Below are positions 43,953 through 54,949 of a DNA stretch of 64,000 bases, in pieces. The DNA is taken from assembly GCA_963580285.1 (NCBI GenBank), contig OY757023.1, positions 91,537,108-91,601,107 of the forward strand. The letters are read 5' to 3'. Numbering within the stretch: position 1 is the first letter of the stretch; each line of letters starts with the position of its first letter. The notes beneath the pieces were generated by a model. That model did no database searches, had not been told where the DNA came from, and worked only from the letters and a program-made list of their open reading frames with translations. A program made the position numbers and the translations under genes. The stretch comes from Lucinisca nassula (Eukaryota; Mollusca; Bivalvia; Lucinida; Lucinidae).

Positions 43953-44310
43953 TGTCGAGTATCGAGTCAAAAATGTCGAGTATCGAGTTGAAATTGTCGA
44001 GTATCGAGTCAAAATTGTCGAGTATCGAGTTGAAATTGTCGAGTATCGAGTCAAAAATGTCGAGTATCGAGTTGAAATTGTCGAGTATCGAGTCAAAAAT
44101 GTCGAGTATCGAGTTGAAATTGTCGAGTATCGAGTCAAAAATGTCGAGTATCGAGTTGAAATTGTCGAGTATCGAGTCAAAATTGTCGAGTATCGAGTCA
44201 AAAATGTCGAGTATCGAGTCAAAAATGTCGAGTATCGAGTCAAAAATGTCGAGTATCGAGTTGAAATTGTCGAGTATCGAGTTAAAATTGTCGAGTATCG
44301 AGTGAAGTTG
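43953..44310 (+). repeat. 21 bp minisatellite, about 17 units
   Basis: Unit TGTCGAGTATCGAGTCAAAAA or TGTCGAGTATCGAGTTGAAAT; the two variants alternate over much of the array, so a 42 bp higher-order unit is likely. The 21 bp length is a multiple of three with no stops, which leaves several frames open on both strands. A reverse-oriented short array is at 47214-47281. Confidence 0.95.
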
Positions 44311-44588
44311 GTCAAAATCTCAGGCTTCTAGATCAAATTTTAAGTTATATACACTTGTACAAGTCTCCTACTCAGTACTTTTATTATCTTTTTTACTGTT
44401 TCTCCTTTTCCGTCTTAGTTCTTTTTTAATGTTTTTTTTTGTTTTTTTTGTTTGTATTTTTTTGGCTTGATTAAGGCGTATTCCGCTTCTATATATAAAG
44501 AGGGAACAAATATGAGACTGAGCATCAGTCTAAAGCAGATTGAACCACATGAATTATCCCAAGAAAATATAGGTATGGATGTTGATAA

Positions 44589-44813
44589 TTAATTAGTTTG
44601 TACCAAATGGAATCTTCCTCCTTTTATATAGCGTGAGTCCATTTCAAAATTAGAGGTGTCAGGTTTTGTTTTCTTCAAAATTTATTTGGAAATTGGCTGA
44701 ATGTTTTACAAACATTGTAGGCCTTGATCAGATGCAGCGTTCTGCGGCATCTGATCTGGGCCTGCACTGTTTGCCAACTACCTGTTTTGGGGTTTCAGTA
44801 CAAAATGGGTTAA
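44589..44813 (+). mobile_element. Type i hairpin MITE
   Basis: TTAATTAGTTTGTACCAAAT, GTGAGTCCATTTCAAAATTA, core with TTGATCAGATGCAGC and GCATCTGATCTGGGCC, closing GTACAAAATGGGTTAA. Confidence 0.85.
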
Positions 44814-45149
44814 ATCTCTGCTTCACCAAAAGCTACAGACTGACCCCAGCTATCTAAATGTTAAGCTAAGTTATTTCAGAGAAATATCCATTAATCTGAC
44901 TTTTATTGTCTGTTAAGGGGTTTATTTATGTTGTTCTCCTGGTCAGGTTGTAACTGATGTCAATGGCATTAATTTTGCAAGATAGTTTGCTTTGAAATCC
45001 AAAGAGCCTGCTCCAAACAAAATGAATAAATGCCAACGCACGTGTCTGGACAAACAGTGCAGATCCAGATCCAAGAATATCTGAATTCTATGACATTCAC
45101 CCAACATCTTTTGGACCCTATACGATGCGGTTTGGCAACTAAGTAAAAG

Positions 45150-45305
45150 TTTTAGGGTAATTTATTTTTTTGTTTTAGTTGTTAAGTCCATCCATTGCAG
45201 AACTTGACCTTTCACATGTGACCCAAGCAAGGCTCAAACCATAGCAGTGAGAGACCTGATGATTAAGAGTCAGCACTCTGATCCACTAGGCCATGGAGGC
45301 CCATG
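45150..45305 (-). mobile_element. tRNA-derived SINE (S3), copy 3, tail missing
   Basis: Minus strand: GGGCCTCCATGGCCTAGTGG, GGTTTGAGCCTTGC, TCACATGTGAAAGGTCAAG; cut off before the CTCCGGTTTT block. Confidence 0.78.
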
Positions 45306-45479
45306 TTTTAGGATGATTACAAAAATGATAAATAGGAGTCAGTGCAACTGAGTCCATTGTATCCCAATCCCGCCGACATTCCCTATTTGGGTCACACTTG
45401 TACATTACGATAGCACAACCTTGTGCATAGAGCATTTAACATATCTCGAAAACGGTTGCTTTCCTGGTTAATATTTGTG

Positions 45480-45600
45480 ATACGGTATTTGTCTTATTTA
45501 TACTCAAAACATGGGTTATTGGTGCTCGTTAGAACCACCTCAAGGCGGTTCCAACTAGTACCCACAACCTATATCTTGGAACAGAAATAAGAAAATACTG
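45480..45600. repeat. Family C hairpin
   Basis: GGTGCTCGTTAGAACCACCT faces AGGCGGTTCCAACTAGTACC; extended by GTCTTATTTATACTC and GGAACAGAAATAAGAAAATAC. Confidence 0.78.
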
Positions 45601-45689
45601 TATACCCCTGTACACTCCAGTTTTCTCATATAAAGTGGGGTTTAGAGGGCTATTCATTACACAGACTTGATATCACGGTGAAAAATGTT

Positions 45690-46256
45690 GTGCAAAATAG
45701 CTAAAACGATCCCACTCCGATGAACAAAATGGCCACCAGAGCTAAAAACAGAAAAAACATTGTAAATTTGCATCAAACGCGAACTCCTCCTAAACCATTG
45801 AGTCAATTGGATTCAAACTTCACAGGAATGTTGCCAAAGTGACTCCCTACCAAATTAGCTAAATTGTTCCGCTCTGCCGAAAGATGGCTACCACCGCTAA
45901 AAATAGAAAAAAATGATAACTTCTGTTGTACCCTTGGGCCAATTTCATTCAAACTTTGTAGAAATGTTGCTTAGATGACCCTATACCAATATAGTTGCAA
46001 TGATCTCGCTCCGATGAACAAAATCGCAGCCAGAGCTAAAAATAGAAAAAAATTGTAAATTTGCTTCAAACGCAAACTTCTCCTAAAACCTTAGGCCAAT
46101 TTGAGCCAAACTTCACAGGAATGTTGCCTAGGTGACACCCTGCCAAAACAGCTAAGATTGTTCTGCTCTGACAAACAAGATGGCCACCAGAGCTAGAATA
46201 GAATTTACTTGAGACAGTGACACTCATTTGAGCGAATCAGGGCCCAGAGGGCCCTC
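45690..46256 (+). repeat. Degenerate ~150 bp array ending GGGCCCTCTTG
   Basis: Units with AAAATGGCCACCAGAGCTAA, AAACGCGAACTCCTCCTAAA and TTCACAGGAATGTTGCC; about four. Ends AGCGAATCAGGGCCCAGAGG GCCCTCTTGT at 46230-46260. Same family as 51230-52850. Confidence 0.82.
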
Positions 46257-46269
46257 TTGTATATAAGTA

Positions 46270-46910
46270 GACTGCGGATGAAAGCTCGGACGAGTTTAAA
46301 AACTGGCAAGGTCAGAGCCTTAATCATAGTTTTATGTCCCCTTGATTGCTGAAAATGTCTATTTTTGACCTTGTCATCAATTTTGATTGGATCTTCCTGA
46401 AACTTATATACAAGTCAGTCAGGTTTAAAAGCTTGGATGAGTTCTCGGTCAATTACCCACGGAGTTATGACCCCTACTTTACTGAAAATGCTTATATTTG
46501 ACCTTGTCACCACTGTAGCCACTTCAGTTTTGATCGGATCTTCTTGAAACTTACAAACAAGTAAGTCAGGGATAAAGGCTCGGACGAGTTCGAAAACTGG
46601 CTAGGTCGGCCTATCTGTCATAGAGTTACGTCCTCTTGATTATTAAAAATGCCTATTTTTGACCTTGTCATCACCGTAGCCCCTTCAGTTTTCATTGGAT
46701 CTTTTTTTAAGCATACATGTAAGTAAGTAGGGATAAAACCTCGTCCGAGTTTAAAATAAAATGGTGAGGTCAGCCTATATTTCAGAGTGTTATGTCCCCC
46801 TTGATTACAGAAAATTCCTATCTTTGACCTTGTCATCACCATAGCCCCTTCATTTTCTATTCGAAAGTCTTTAAACTAACATGTAATTAAATCAGGGATA
46901 AATGCTTGAA
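46270..46910 (+). repeat. Degenerate ~150 bp array, about four units
   Basis: Units with GCTCGGACGAGTTTAAAAAC, TATTTTTGACCTTGTCATCA and GGATCTTCCTGAAACTTA; starts of CGGACGAGTT-like words at 46288, 46436, 46580 and 46742. Confidence 0.82.
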
Positions 46911-46917
46911 TCAATTA

Positions 46918-47210
46918 GACAAGAGGGCCATGATGGCCCTGGATCGCTCACCTGATCCATAGAGTAACAAGTGGGCCCCAGGGAGGGCCATTATTGACAC
47001 CAGGGTTATAATGTGCATAATGTTGAGGGAGGTCTAAGAAGGTGAAGCTTCATGCCAAATATCAACAAAGGCTATAATTTGAACAATCTTGGCAAAGGTC
47101 CACTAGATGAAGCTACACACCAAATATCAAAGACCTGGGCCTTGCGGTTTCAGAAAAGAAGATCTTTTTAAAGATATTCCCTACATAAGCCTATGTAAAA
47201 CCAAACTCAA
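46918..47210 (-). repeat. Start of a GGGCCATGATGGCCC-type repeat
   Basis: ACAAGAGGGCCATGATGGCC CTGGATCGCTCACCTGA is the reverse complement of the terminus at 46230-46260. The body runs right through CAAATATCAAAGACCTGGGC. Confidence 0.6.
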
Positions 47211-47213
47211 CAA

Positions 47214-47281
47214 TTTTGACTCGATACTCGACAATTATGACTCGATACTCGACTTTTACAACTCGATACTTGATACTCGAC
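47214..47281 (-). repeat. Short reverse copy of the 21 bp minisatellite
   Basis: ACTCGATACTCGACAATTAT and variants, about three units, the inverted counterpart of 43953-44310. Confidence 0.88.
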
Positions 47282-47329
47282 AAAAAGAAACCCTCGCCCT
47301 TTGAACATTAAAAAATGGCAACCTTAATT

Positions 47330-47820
47330 CTGTTATTCATGATAACTAAAACATTGTTTGAGGTATTTTCATGAAACTTCACATAAATGTAATTCACTAT
47401 GATTCGATGTGTAGAGCGCATGAACATAACTCAGGATTGCCTACTTTTGGAGTTATTGCCCTTTGAACAGGGAAAAATGGCAATTTTAACCTTGTCTGCT
47501 CCATAACTGAAAAAACGTTTGAGGTACATGTATTTTCATGAAACTTCACACAAATGTAACGCACTATAAACGATGTGCAGAGTGCATGAACCATAACTCA
47601 GGATTGCCTACTTTTGGAGTTATTGCCCTTTGAACAGGGAAAAATGGCAATTTTAACCTTGTCTGCTCCATAACTGAAAAAACGTTTGAGGTATTTTCAT
47701 GAAACTTCACACAAATGTAAAGCACTATAAACGATGTGCAGAGCGCATGAACCATAACTCTGGATTGCCTACTTTTGGAGTTATTGACCTTTGAACATTA
47801 AAAAATGGCACATTATAATT
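47330..47820 (+). repeat. ~168 bp tandem array, about three units
   Basis: CAGGGAAAAATGGCAATTTT recurs at 47467 and 47635; units include TTTTCATGAAACTTCACACA and GGATTGCCTACTTTTGGAGT. One further unit is at 43440-43583. Confidence 0.88.
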
Positions 47821-47982
47821 TGTGTCCATTCCATAGGCTGAAAGCTGAAAACATTTTTTTCTTGTATTTTTCTTTTCTGATAGTGCTATAGCAGGGCTAT
47901 AGTCAGATCGTCTAACAGTTCTAGTTTTTTTTGGTCATTTCCATCTCTCTTTTATATTTGTATCATAATACCGTAGTTGTCA

Positions 47983-48171
47983 TTAACCCTTGTCCTGCTG
48001 AATATTCATATATGCCACACCCACTACTGATTATCTACCAATCAGATTACTTGATGCAAATTATTGCAACAAATTCACAATCTGAATGGCAAACAATGTA
48101 GATCCAGATCAGATGGCTTCTTCATTGTTTGGAAAATAAGGCATATCCGGGCTCAGCGGGACAAGGGTTAA
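47983..48171 (+). mobile_element. Type ii hairpin MITE, half core deleted
   Basis: TTAACCCTTGTCCTGCTGAA to GCTCAGCGGGACAAGGGTTA A. The core has AATGTAGATCCAGATCAGAT GGCTTCTTCA but the pairing arm is lost. Confidence 0.82.
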
Positions 48172-48289
48172 TATTGATTTAAACGATGTTTTATTGATTA
48201 ATTTTAACAACAGCAGAAAATACAAACATATGGTGCAGGATCTGATGGTATGGCAGAGCTTAACATATCATCTTCGATCATTAAAGGTG

Positions 48290-48345
48290 TGTTAAAACAG
48301 TGCAGACACAAATCAGGCTGCTCCTAAAGGGGTCTACAGTGTTTG
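48290..48345. repeat. Partial type iii core
   Basis: AAACAGTGCAGACACAAATC AGGCTGCTCCTAAAGG then TCTACAGTGTTTGC. Confidence 0.55.
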
Positions 48346-48377
48346 CTGTCTTGCCACTGCATAATAGTTTGTTCAAA

Positions 48378-48604
48378 TTAACCCATTGCATGTTGGAAAC
48401 CCCTAAAGGGGTACCTTGGCAAACAGTGCAGGCCCAGATCAGACGCCGCAGAATGCGGCATCTGATCAGGGCCTGCACTATTTTTACTAACAGAATTTTG
48501 CATCAAAAATAGAATAAGAACAGAAAAAAGGCCTACCACCCCTTATATGACAAATGGACTTGTCCAACATATAGCAATGGAAGAGTCCACTAGTATACAG
48601 TGGG
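48378..48604 (-). mobile_element. Type i hairpin MITE
   Basis: TTAACCCATTGCATGTTGGA, GGGGTACCTTGGCAAACAGT, core with CAGATCAGACGCCGC, closing TATAGCAATGGAAGAGTCCA CTAGTATACAGTGGG. Confidence 0.83.
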
Positions 48605-48609
48605 TGCTG

Positions 48610-48685
48610 AACAGGATAACCCTACCTTTGTAAACAGTGTAGATCTAGATCAGAAGCCATCTGATCAGGATCTATACTGTTTGTC
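48610..48685. repeat. Partial type ii core
   Basis: GAACAGGATAACCCTACCTT TG, AACAGTGTAGATCTAGATCA GAAGCC, GATCAGGATCTATACTG. A diverged type ii element broken by the SINE that follows; its other end (GTTGACAGTCAGAAATGGGC ... CATTCAGCAGGACAAAGGG) is at 49032-49088. Confidence 0.7.
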
Positions 48686-48704
48686 ATCCAGGTTGCAAAT
48701 TTGT

Positions 48705-49012
48705 TTGTTTGTTTTGTTTGATTTGAGGTTTAATATCCCCGTCAACACTGTATAGGTCAATTTGGAGATGTTACTTCCAATTTTGTGGGACTTTTTTCCT
48801 GACATTGAAATGAATTGACATTCTCAAGCCCTGTCGCCCAACAAAACCAGTATGGCTTATTAAAGCATGGACGGTCCGACTTGCACTGCTTTGCCCGGGC
48901 AGGCTTAGTTCCTCTAAGCAGTTTACCAGTACTCAGGTGCAGTCGGTTTCAGCTCTGCCTGGAAGCATCATGCAGCCCATCTATTTTTTCAAGCCCCGAT
49001 GGGGCTGAATAC
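48705..49012 (-). mobile_element. SINE family A copy 7, inside a type ii MITE
   Basis: GATTTGAGGTTTAATATCCC to TTTCAAGCCCCGATGGGGC. The left and right neighbours are the two halves of one type ii MITE. Confidence 0.85.
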
Positions 49013-49101
49013 ATTATATCAAGTAATATTATTGGTTGACAGTCAGAAATGGGCATGGCAAAATAATTCATTCAGCAGGACAAAGGGTAAGGATAATTAT
49101 G

Positions 49102-49314
49102 TTAACTCTTATCCTGCTGTTCACGACAACCCCTATCTTTGCAAACAGTGTAGATCCAGATCAGATGGCTTCTGAAGAAGCCATCTGATCAGGATCTACA
49201 CTGTTTGGCATTCAGTTTATGAATTTCTAGCAATAAATTACATGAAGTAATTTGATTGGTTGATGGACAGAAATGGGTGTGGCTTCGATGAATATTCAGC
49301 AAGAGAAGGGTTAA
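49102..49314 (-). mobile_element. Type ii hairpin MITE, best core
   Basis: TTAACTCTTATCCTGCTGTT, core GCAAACAGTGTAGATCCAGA TCAGATGGCTTCTGAAGAAG CCATCTGATCAGGATC, then GATTGGTTGATGGACAGAAA and TTCAGCAAGAGAAGGGTTAA. Confidence 0.9.
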
Positions 49315-49324
49315 GATTCCATGA

Positions 49325-49530
49325 AAAACTGCATCTGAAAATGTCGTCTGCTTATGACTTCTGCTGAATCCTCTTGCAAACTTTTTAAAAAAACATTTTT
49401 GCATTCGGGCAAACAATGTGGACCCAGATCAGACTGCTCCTAAGGGAGCAGTCTGATCTGGGTCCACACTGTTTGCAAAAAGGACGTTTAAGCAGACGAC
49501 AATTGTCGTGATTTGCATTTTATGGGTTGA
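49325..49530 (-). mobile_element. Type iii hairpin MITE with right arm
   Basis: AAAATGTCGTCTGCTTATGA, core AACAATGTGGACCCAGATCA GACTGCTCC and its complement to GTCCACACTGTTTGC, then GCAGACGACAATTGTCGTG and GCATTTTATGGGTT. Confidence 0.85.
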
Positions 49531-49534
49531 GAAG

Positions 49535-50010
49535 GCTGATGTGTATGATAGTTATGGTAAATATGAAAGGTATTTATTGTAAACTGCACAGATGTAAAAG
49601 TGATTACCTGTACTAAATGCATACAAAGTGCTTCACTCTGTGCGTCATAGGCTAAATACCTGAAAACTCGGTAGAGAAAAGTAACAGAATGACGTAAATA
49701 ACAACAAACAATTTGGTAAACGATTTTTAAGTTAGTCCCTTTTAGCATATTTGGTAGAAGTTTATTTTTCGCCTACCAGATTTGAACTGGGGAGCTTTAA
49801 GGATAGACGGTGGTCCATTGCCGACATTGCTCAGATCTGTTGTAATCAACATTTTTAAACAAAAAGGGGTGGGGGATTGAAAAATTGTACGTACAGACTG
49901 TGTTATATATCGTCTGCTTAGTGCAATAACGTTGCAAGTGCAAAATGGCAACTTTTCAGGAAAGACAAAAAACTGTTTTATTACAGAATGGCATAGAAAA
50001 CCATACTATA
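49535..50010. other. No gene seen
   Basis: Several 70-90 codon open frames without domains; nothing I can support. Confidence 0.35.
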
Positions 50011-50015
50011 AGCTG

Positions 50016-50283
50016 CAGGGGTGAGAAAGTTCAGGATTAATCCTGATTTCAGGATTGAGAGCTTTGGCATGATGCATATAAATTGTCATTTATTATTGTC
50101 CATTTGAAGTTTTAACATGTCTTAGTTAAATGGTTAGCTACAACTAAGCATGAAATTACTCATCTCCATTGATATTGGAAGGGTAAACCCATTTATTTTT
50201 GATTTCAAGATAACAGTAGGGTCACTTCAGGATTCAAATAGCAGATTTCCAGGATTGAGATTTTTGGACTGTTCTCACCCCTG
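50016..50283. mobile_element. 268 bp hAT-like MITE
   Basis: CAGGGGTGAGAA at 50016 and TTCTCACCCCTG ending at 50283 are perfect 12 bp inverted ends. AAGCTG flanks both sides (50010-50015, 50284-50289). CAGGGGTG ends are typical of hAT elements, although hAT duplications are usually 8 bp. Interior words TTCAGGATT recur in both halves. Confidence 0.82.
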
Positions 50284-50379
50284 AAGCTGGTTTCTTAACT
50301 TCATATATATAGCGATTTCTTTCATTTGTGTGTGATGTTTATTGTTGAATAAATGGCATTTGAAAAGAAATATTTAGCA

Positions 50380-50870
50380 TTTAAGGGTTGATACACCATT
50401 TCTGCGCCGAGTGTTTTTGGTGCAAAAACAGTGTAAGTGCATTCAGCGCTAAAACGGTGTAAATGTTTATTATTTCTTTGCCTTTTAAATGGTAAAGCAG
50501 TAAATTAAAGGCACTGGGTAGGTAATAGGTCACATTTTATACAATCTGCATGGTACTTACATGCTTATTCTGAAATATCAAGCAGCAGGATTCAATATTT
50601 TTGAGGTATTAAAAAACTTTGTGCGAAAATTGGGTAAGTGCACTTACACTGTTTTTGCGCCAACTTTTTGTCTAAAAGTCAGAGCAAAAACGGTGTAACT
50701 GACAAAAAAATTTCCAAAATGCTGAAATAAATCATGATTTAGGCAGAATCCAGCTGTAGTACTTATTTACCAAGTGTGTCAAGTCCTTTGGCATCCATTT
50801 ATGCAAAAAAACTATTTTGGCCAAAATGTCAGTTACACCGTTGTTGCACTGAGCAGACAATATAGGTCAC
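50380..50870. other. Inverted GGTGTAACTG words; no gene seen
   Basis: AAAACGGTGTAACTGACA (50692) faces TGTCAGTTACACCGTTGTTG (50827); GCAAAAACAGTGTAAGTGC (50422) and GTGCACTTACACTGTTTTTG (50637) form an outer pair. Possible MITE of about 430 bp; ends not defined. Confidence 0.5.
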
Positions 50871-51629
50871 ATGACTAAGATGGCTACCATGCCAATATAT
50901 ATTTGTAGGTATGGTACAATAATGGTAGCCATCTTGGTCATATAACTCTAGCATATGACATCTTCCATAGAATTGTAAAAAACCTCTGAAAATCTTTGGA
51001 CTTAATAAAACTTCACCATATTTTTTGTCTTGATGATACAGTCAGCCCTCTTTATACTGACAGCCAGCCCTCTTTATACCGACATTCGATGTAACAACAA
51101 ATCTTGTTGTAAAGACAATTTTAATGAAACGAATCCTTAGCTCATGATGAGATGATAAATGGAGATATCCAAGAATGTATCCAAGAAGATATCCAAGTGC
51201 TCATGGTGAGCTATTGTGATCAGTCAATGTTCGTCGTCCATCATGCGTCTTCCATCGTCAACAGTTGCTTTAAAAGACTAGTCCTCCGAAACCCTTGGGC
51301 CAATTTCATTTAAACTTCACAGGAATGTTGCCTAGGCGGCTCTACCAATATAGCTAAAATCATTCCGCTCTGATGAACAAGATGGCCACCAGAGCTAAAA
51401 ATAGAAAAATCTTTAAACGACTTCCCCTCCCATACCCCTTGGTTGATTTCATTCAAACTTCATAGGAATGTTGCTTAGGTGACCCTCTACCAACAAAAAC
51501 TAAAATGGTTCCATTCTGATGAGCAAAATGGGTGCCAGATCCTAAAAATAGAAAAACATTGTAAATTTGCTTCAAACGCGAACTCCTCCTAAACCCTTGG
51601 GCCAATTTGATTCAAACTTCACAGTAATG

Positions 51630-51790
51630 TTGTAGAAGCCTCCGTGGTGTAGTGGTAACGCTACTCGCCTTGTAAACCAGGGGTCGCAGGATCGATCCCG
51701 GACTTCTCCAGACTTTTGGATAAGTCTTTAAACCGAGGTCCTGTCTCCATAGGACCTTAGCTGTTGGTGGGACGTAAAACTCAAACGCTC
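51630..51790 (+). mobile_element. tRNA-derived SINE (S6), copy 1
   Basis: GCCTCCGTGGTGTAGTGGTA ACGC (A box), CAGGATCGATCCCGG (B box), TAGCTGTTGGTGGGACGTAA AACTC tail. CACAGGAATGTTG or similar on both sides suggests a target duplication (TCACAG(T/G)AATGTTG). Confidence 0.88.
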
Positions 51791-52149
51791 ACAGGAATGT
51801 TGCATACGTGGCTCCCTACCAAAAAAGCTAAAATGATTCAGGTTCGATAAACAAGATGGCCACCAGACCTAAAAATAGAAAAAATCTTTAAACGACAGCT
51901 CCTTCTGTACCCTTGGGCCAAATTAATTCAAACTTCATAGGAATGTTGCTTAGGTGACCCTCTACCAAAATAGCTAAAAAGGCTCTGCTCTGATGAGCAA
52001 AATAGCCACCAGAGCTAAAAATAGAAAATCGTCTTAAATATGCTTCAAACGCGAACTTCTCCTAAACCCTTGGGTCAATTTGTTTCAAACTTCACAGGAA
52101 TTTTGCCTAGGTGACTCCCTACCAAAATAGCTTAACTCGTTCCGCTCTG

Positions 52150-52325
52150 ACAAACAAGAGAGAAGCCTCCGTGGTGTTATGGTTACACTACTCGCCTTGT
52201 AAACCAGGGGTCGCAGGATCGATCCTGGGCTTCTCGAGACTTTCGGATGAGTCTTTAAACTGAGGTCCCATCTCCGTATGACCTTAGCTGTTGGTGGGAC
52301 GTAAAACTCAAACACTCACTGGCTC
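52150..52325 (+). mobile_element. tRNA-derived SINE (S6), copy 2
   Basis: GCCTCCGTGGTGTTATGGTT ACAC, CAGGATCGATCCTGG, GGTGGGACGTAAAACTCAAA then CACTCACTGGCTCACTCAC. CTGACAAACAAGA sits on both sides (52147, 52335), a probable target duplication. Confidence 0.9.
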
Positions 52326-52962
52326 ACTCACTAACTGACAAACAAGATGGTCACCAGAGCTAAAAATAGAAAAAAATCTTTAAACAACACCTCCTTCTGT
52401 ACCCTTGGGCCACTTTCATTCAAACTTCATAGGAATGTTTCTTAGGTACCTCTTCCAAAATAGCTAAAACGGTTCTGCTCTGATGAGCAAAATGGCCACC
52501 ATAGTTAGAAATAGAAAAACATTGTAAATTCGTTTCAAACACAAACACCTCCTTAACCCTTTGGCCAGTTTGATTCAAACTTCACAGAAATGTTATGTAG
52601 GCGACTCCCTACCAAAAGAGCTAAAATCTTTACACTCTGACATACAAGATGGCCACCAGAGTTAAAATTAGAGAAATCTTCAAATGACAACTCCTCCTGT
52701 ACCCTTGAGCCAATTTCATTCAAACTTCATAGGAAAGTTGCTTAGATGACCCTCTACCAAAATGGCTAAAACTATCCCGCTCTGATGAGCAAAATGGCGC
52801 CATAGCTAAAAATAGAAAAACATCGTAAATTTGCTTCAAATGCGAACTGACCCTAATACAACACAACCGTTGCTCCTTTCTCTATCCTCCTTGATTGGAT
52901 TTCTAAAAACATTGTGTGGAACAAGGCATAACCATTGAAGTGTTTTACATCTTTTATTTCAG

Positions 52963-53687
52963 AATACTCAGTATGGGGCATGTGCAATCAAAGAGAAAGA
53001 AAGAAAGAAGGAAGAGAAAAATGAGCCAAATAATTAAAGGTTTAACAACAATGGAAACTACTGATAACATACATCAAGTTGAAGGACACCGGATCTACCG
53101 GGAAGCTGTCAGTACAGACCAGTTTTCGAATAGCAGCGGGTATTTTTCTAGTGAATCGTCGCCACCATCTAGTGGAAATGATGTGAATTGGTACACTAAT
53201 GAGGTGCTGTCACGTGATGCAGGGTATTATGGGAAAAACATTTCAGTGAGTCAGGAATGTGATAAAGAAGGATTCAGTCTGTTTCCATTAGAGACCTGTC
53301 AGGATTATAAAGGATTGACGATTGATGATCATCCAATATTGACTAAACTACAAAATGAGCAAAATGCAAGGCTTGAAAGTATGGAACAGAGAATTGCGAA
53401 AATTCGGACAAACGCTCAACAGGCGTATGATAGGAAAAAGTTTGCTCACTTGTTTCGTGCTCGAAAAGTAGATTCTCGGACAGAAAAGCTTCTGCAAGAG
53501 GCTAGAGACATGTTGGAGAAAAACATTGAAGAAGAGAAATTGGAAACAGACCCAACGAATAATAATGAGTACACAGGGGAGATAATTCCTGTTCAGATTA
53601 TCGATAAAGAGGATAACTCTGACAAGGAAAGTCACCATAGCAATGAAAGATACCTGCAGCTAGCACCTTTTGAATCTCTTAAATTAA
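52963..53687 (+). CDS. Coding exon A of a host gene: N-terminal and helical part of a 282-residue predicted membrane protein
   Basis: Splice acceptor TTTTATTTCAG ends at 52962; ATG is at 52973 and the exon stops at donor AA|GTAAGT (53687/53688), phase 1. The reading starts MGHVQSKRKKERRKRK: Gly2 and Ser6 fit the N-myristoylation pattern, followed by a dense basic stretch. Residues ~50-70 are Ser-rich (SSGYFSSESSPPSSG), 118-190 look helical and charged (ILTKLQNEQNARLESMEQRI), and 190-235 acidic. I recognise no named family. Codon use and acceptor, donor and phase agreement with exon B argue for a real gene. The frame is open for 19 codons before the ATG, which lie in the intron. Upstream 5' UTR exons are not located. 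Confidence 0.75.
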
Positions 53688-53879
53688 GTAAGTGCTTTCT
53701 TCCTTATAGTTTCAGGGCATTGCATACCCATATTTATAAGAGTTGTCTGTCATTTTAACAAGGAATGAAACTTTTTTAATCTTTAAGATGAAAAAAAAAA
53801 AAAAATGCATGTGAAAATATTGATGCTGCACCTACTTGCAGCTTTTTCGAATAGTAAAACTGGGGTTTACAGAGGTATA

Positions 53880-54135
53880 CCTTATTTTTCTTATTTCTGC
53901 TCTGCAATATAGATTGTGGGTACTCGTTAGAACCACCTCAGTGAGGTGGTTCTAGAGGTGGTTCTAACAAGTACCCACAATCTATATTTCGAGCAGAAAC
54001 AAGAAAAATATCACATTTTCATCTTAAAACATTTGTTTTTTTCTGCGGTACAGTTTACAATGTATTTGTATAGCCTGTTTTCGTTATGTTTAACGAGGAC
54101 CCACAATCTATGTTTTGAGCAGAAATAAGAAAAAT
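53880..54135. repeat. Family C hairpin, with an extra half unit
   Basis: ATAGATTGTGGGTACTCGTT AGAACCACCTCA, TGAGGTGGTTCTAGAGGTGG TTCTAACAAGTACCCACAAT. At 54085-54135 the right half ACGAGGACCCACAATCTATG TTTTGAGCAGAAATAAG recurs alone. Confidence 0.88.
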
Positions 54136-54329
54136 AATGAATACCCCTATAAACCACACTTTCATATAGACTGTATAAAGTTGGGTTTAAAGGGGTGTTC
54201 ATTACAGGGACTACTGAGTAAAATTTGAAAAAGGGTCTTCTCTAGAAGGAAAGAATTTGATCTCAAGGACCCCAAAATTATTCTCCAGCAGATATTGAAT
54301 ACGTATGTGTTGTTTCTTATCATTGTCCA

Positions 54330-54563
54330 TTAATGCATTTTGTACTGGTCAAATGGGATCTTCCAGGAGTCCATTTCAAAGTTGCGGGCTGACTTGTGTT
54401 ATCTTTAAAATTTATTTGGAAATTACCGTAAATGTACATGGAGCTGAACTTTTTGCAAACAGTGTAGGTCCTGGTCAGATGCCACATTCTGTGTCTTCTG
54501 ATCAGGGCCTGCACCTGTTTGCCAGTACCCGGTTTTGGGGCTTCTGGTACAAAAGTGGGTTAA
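54330..54563 (+). mobile_element. Type i hairpin MITE
   Basis: TTAATGCATTTTGTACTGGT, CAGGAGTCCATTTCAAAGTT, core GCAAACAGTGTAGGTCCTGG ... CTTCTGATCAGGGCC, closing TGGTACAAAAGTGGGTTAA. Confidence 0.82.
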
Positions 54564-54670
54564 GTTCAAACTTGTCTGATAGAATTATTTGCTGCTAAAC
54601 ATGCGTGTGCATGTACTTGTACATTTGTAAATGTACACATACCAAGAACAGCTAGCACAAGGTTGGGTGG

Positions 54671-54882
54671 TTAACCCTTGACCTGCTGAATATTTATGTA
54701 TGCCACACCCACTACTGATTATCAACCAATCAGATGACTGATACAAATTATTGCAACAAATTCACAATATGAATAACAAACAATGTAGATCCTGATCAGG
54801 TGGCTTCGTCAGAAGCCATCTGATCTGGATCTTAATTGTTTGGAAAATAAGGCATATCCGGGCTCAGCAGGACAAGGGTTAA
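54671..54882 (+). mobile_element. Type ii hairpin MITE
   Basis: TTAACCCTTGACCTGCTGAA to GCTCAGCAGGACAAGGGTTA A, with CCAATCAGATGACTGATAC and the AATGTAGATCCTGATCAGGT GGC core. Confidence 0.87.
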
Positions 54883-54949
54883 GGTTCACACAAGCACGTC
54901 ATAGCTGCAGATAAGGTGGGTTTTTTTTCATCCGAAAAGCACTGATTTT

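Larger units (their letters stand above)
43384..47925 (+). mobile_element. Interrupted copy of the TATAGC..GGGGCTATAG element (D1)
   Basis: Begins TATAGCTCTGCTTTGAAAAA GTGGGGGCTGTATTGG and ends GCTATAGCAGGGCTATAGTC AGATCGTCTAACAGTTCTAG, the same ends as the compact copy at 57949-59690. The interior repeat (TTTTCATGAAACTTCACACA ... TTATTGCCCTTTGAA) appears at 43440-43583 and 47330-47820. SINEs, minisatellites, a MITE and other arrays lie between. Confidence 0.6.
51230..52850 (+). repeat. Long degenerate array (~150 bp units), about ten units
   Basis: Same family as 45690-46256: GATGAGCAAAATGGCCACCA, GAGCTAAAAATAGAAAAA, TGTACCCTTGGGCCAATTTC and TTCATAGGAATGTTGCTTAG. It alternates two half-types, so a ~300 bp higher-order unit is likely. 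Two S6 SINEs are inserted. Confidence 0.85.

Noticed and set aside
43922..44331. Long open frames on both strands (125-128 codons)
   Set aside because: They are an artefact of the stop-free 21 bp minisatellite.
51630..51710. tRNA gene
   Set aside because: Same head is repeated at 52150 with a SINE body and tail.
53348..53638. 96-codon minus-strand open frame
   Set aside because: Antisense of host exon A.
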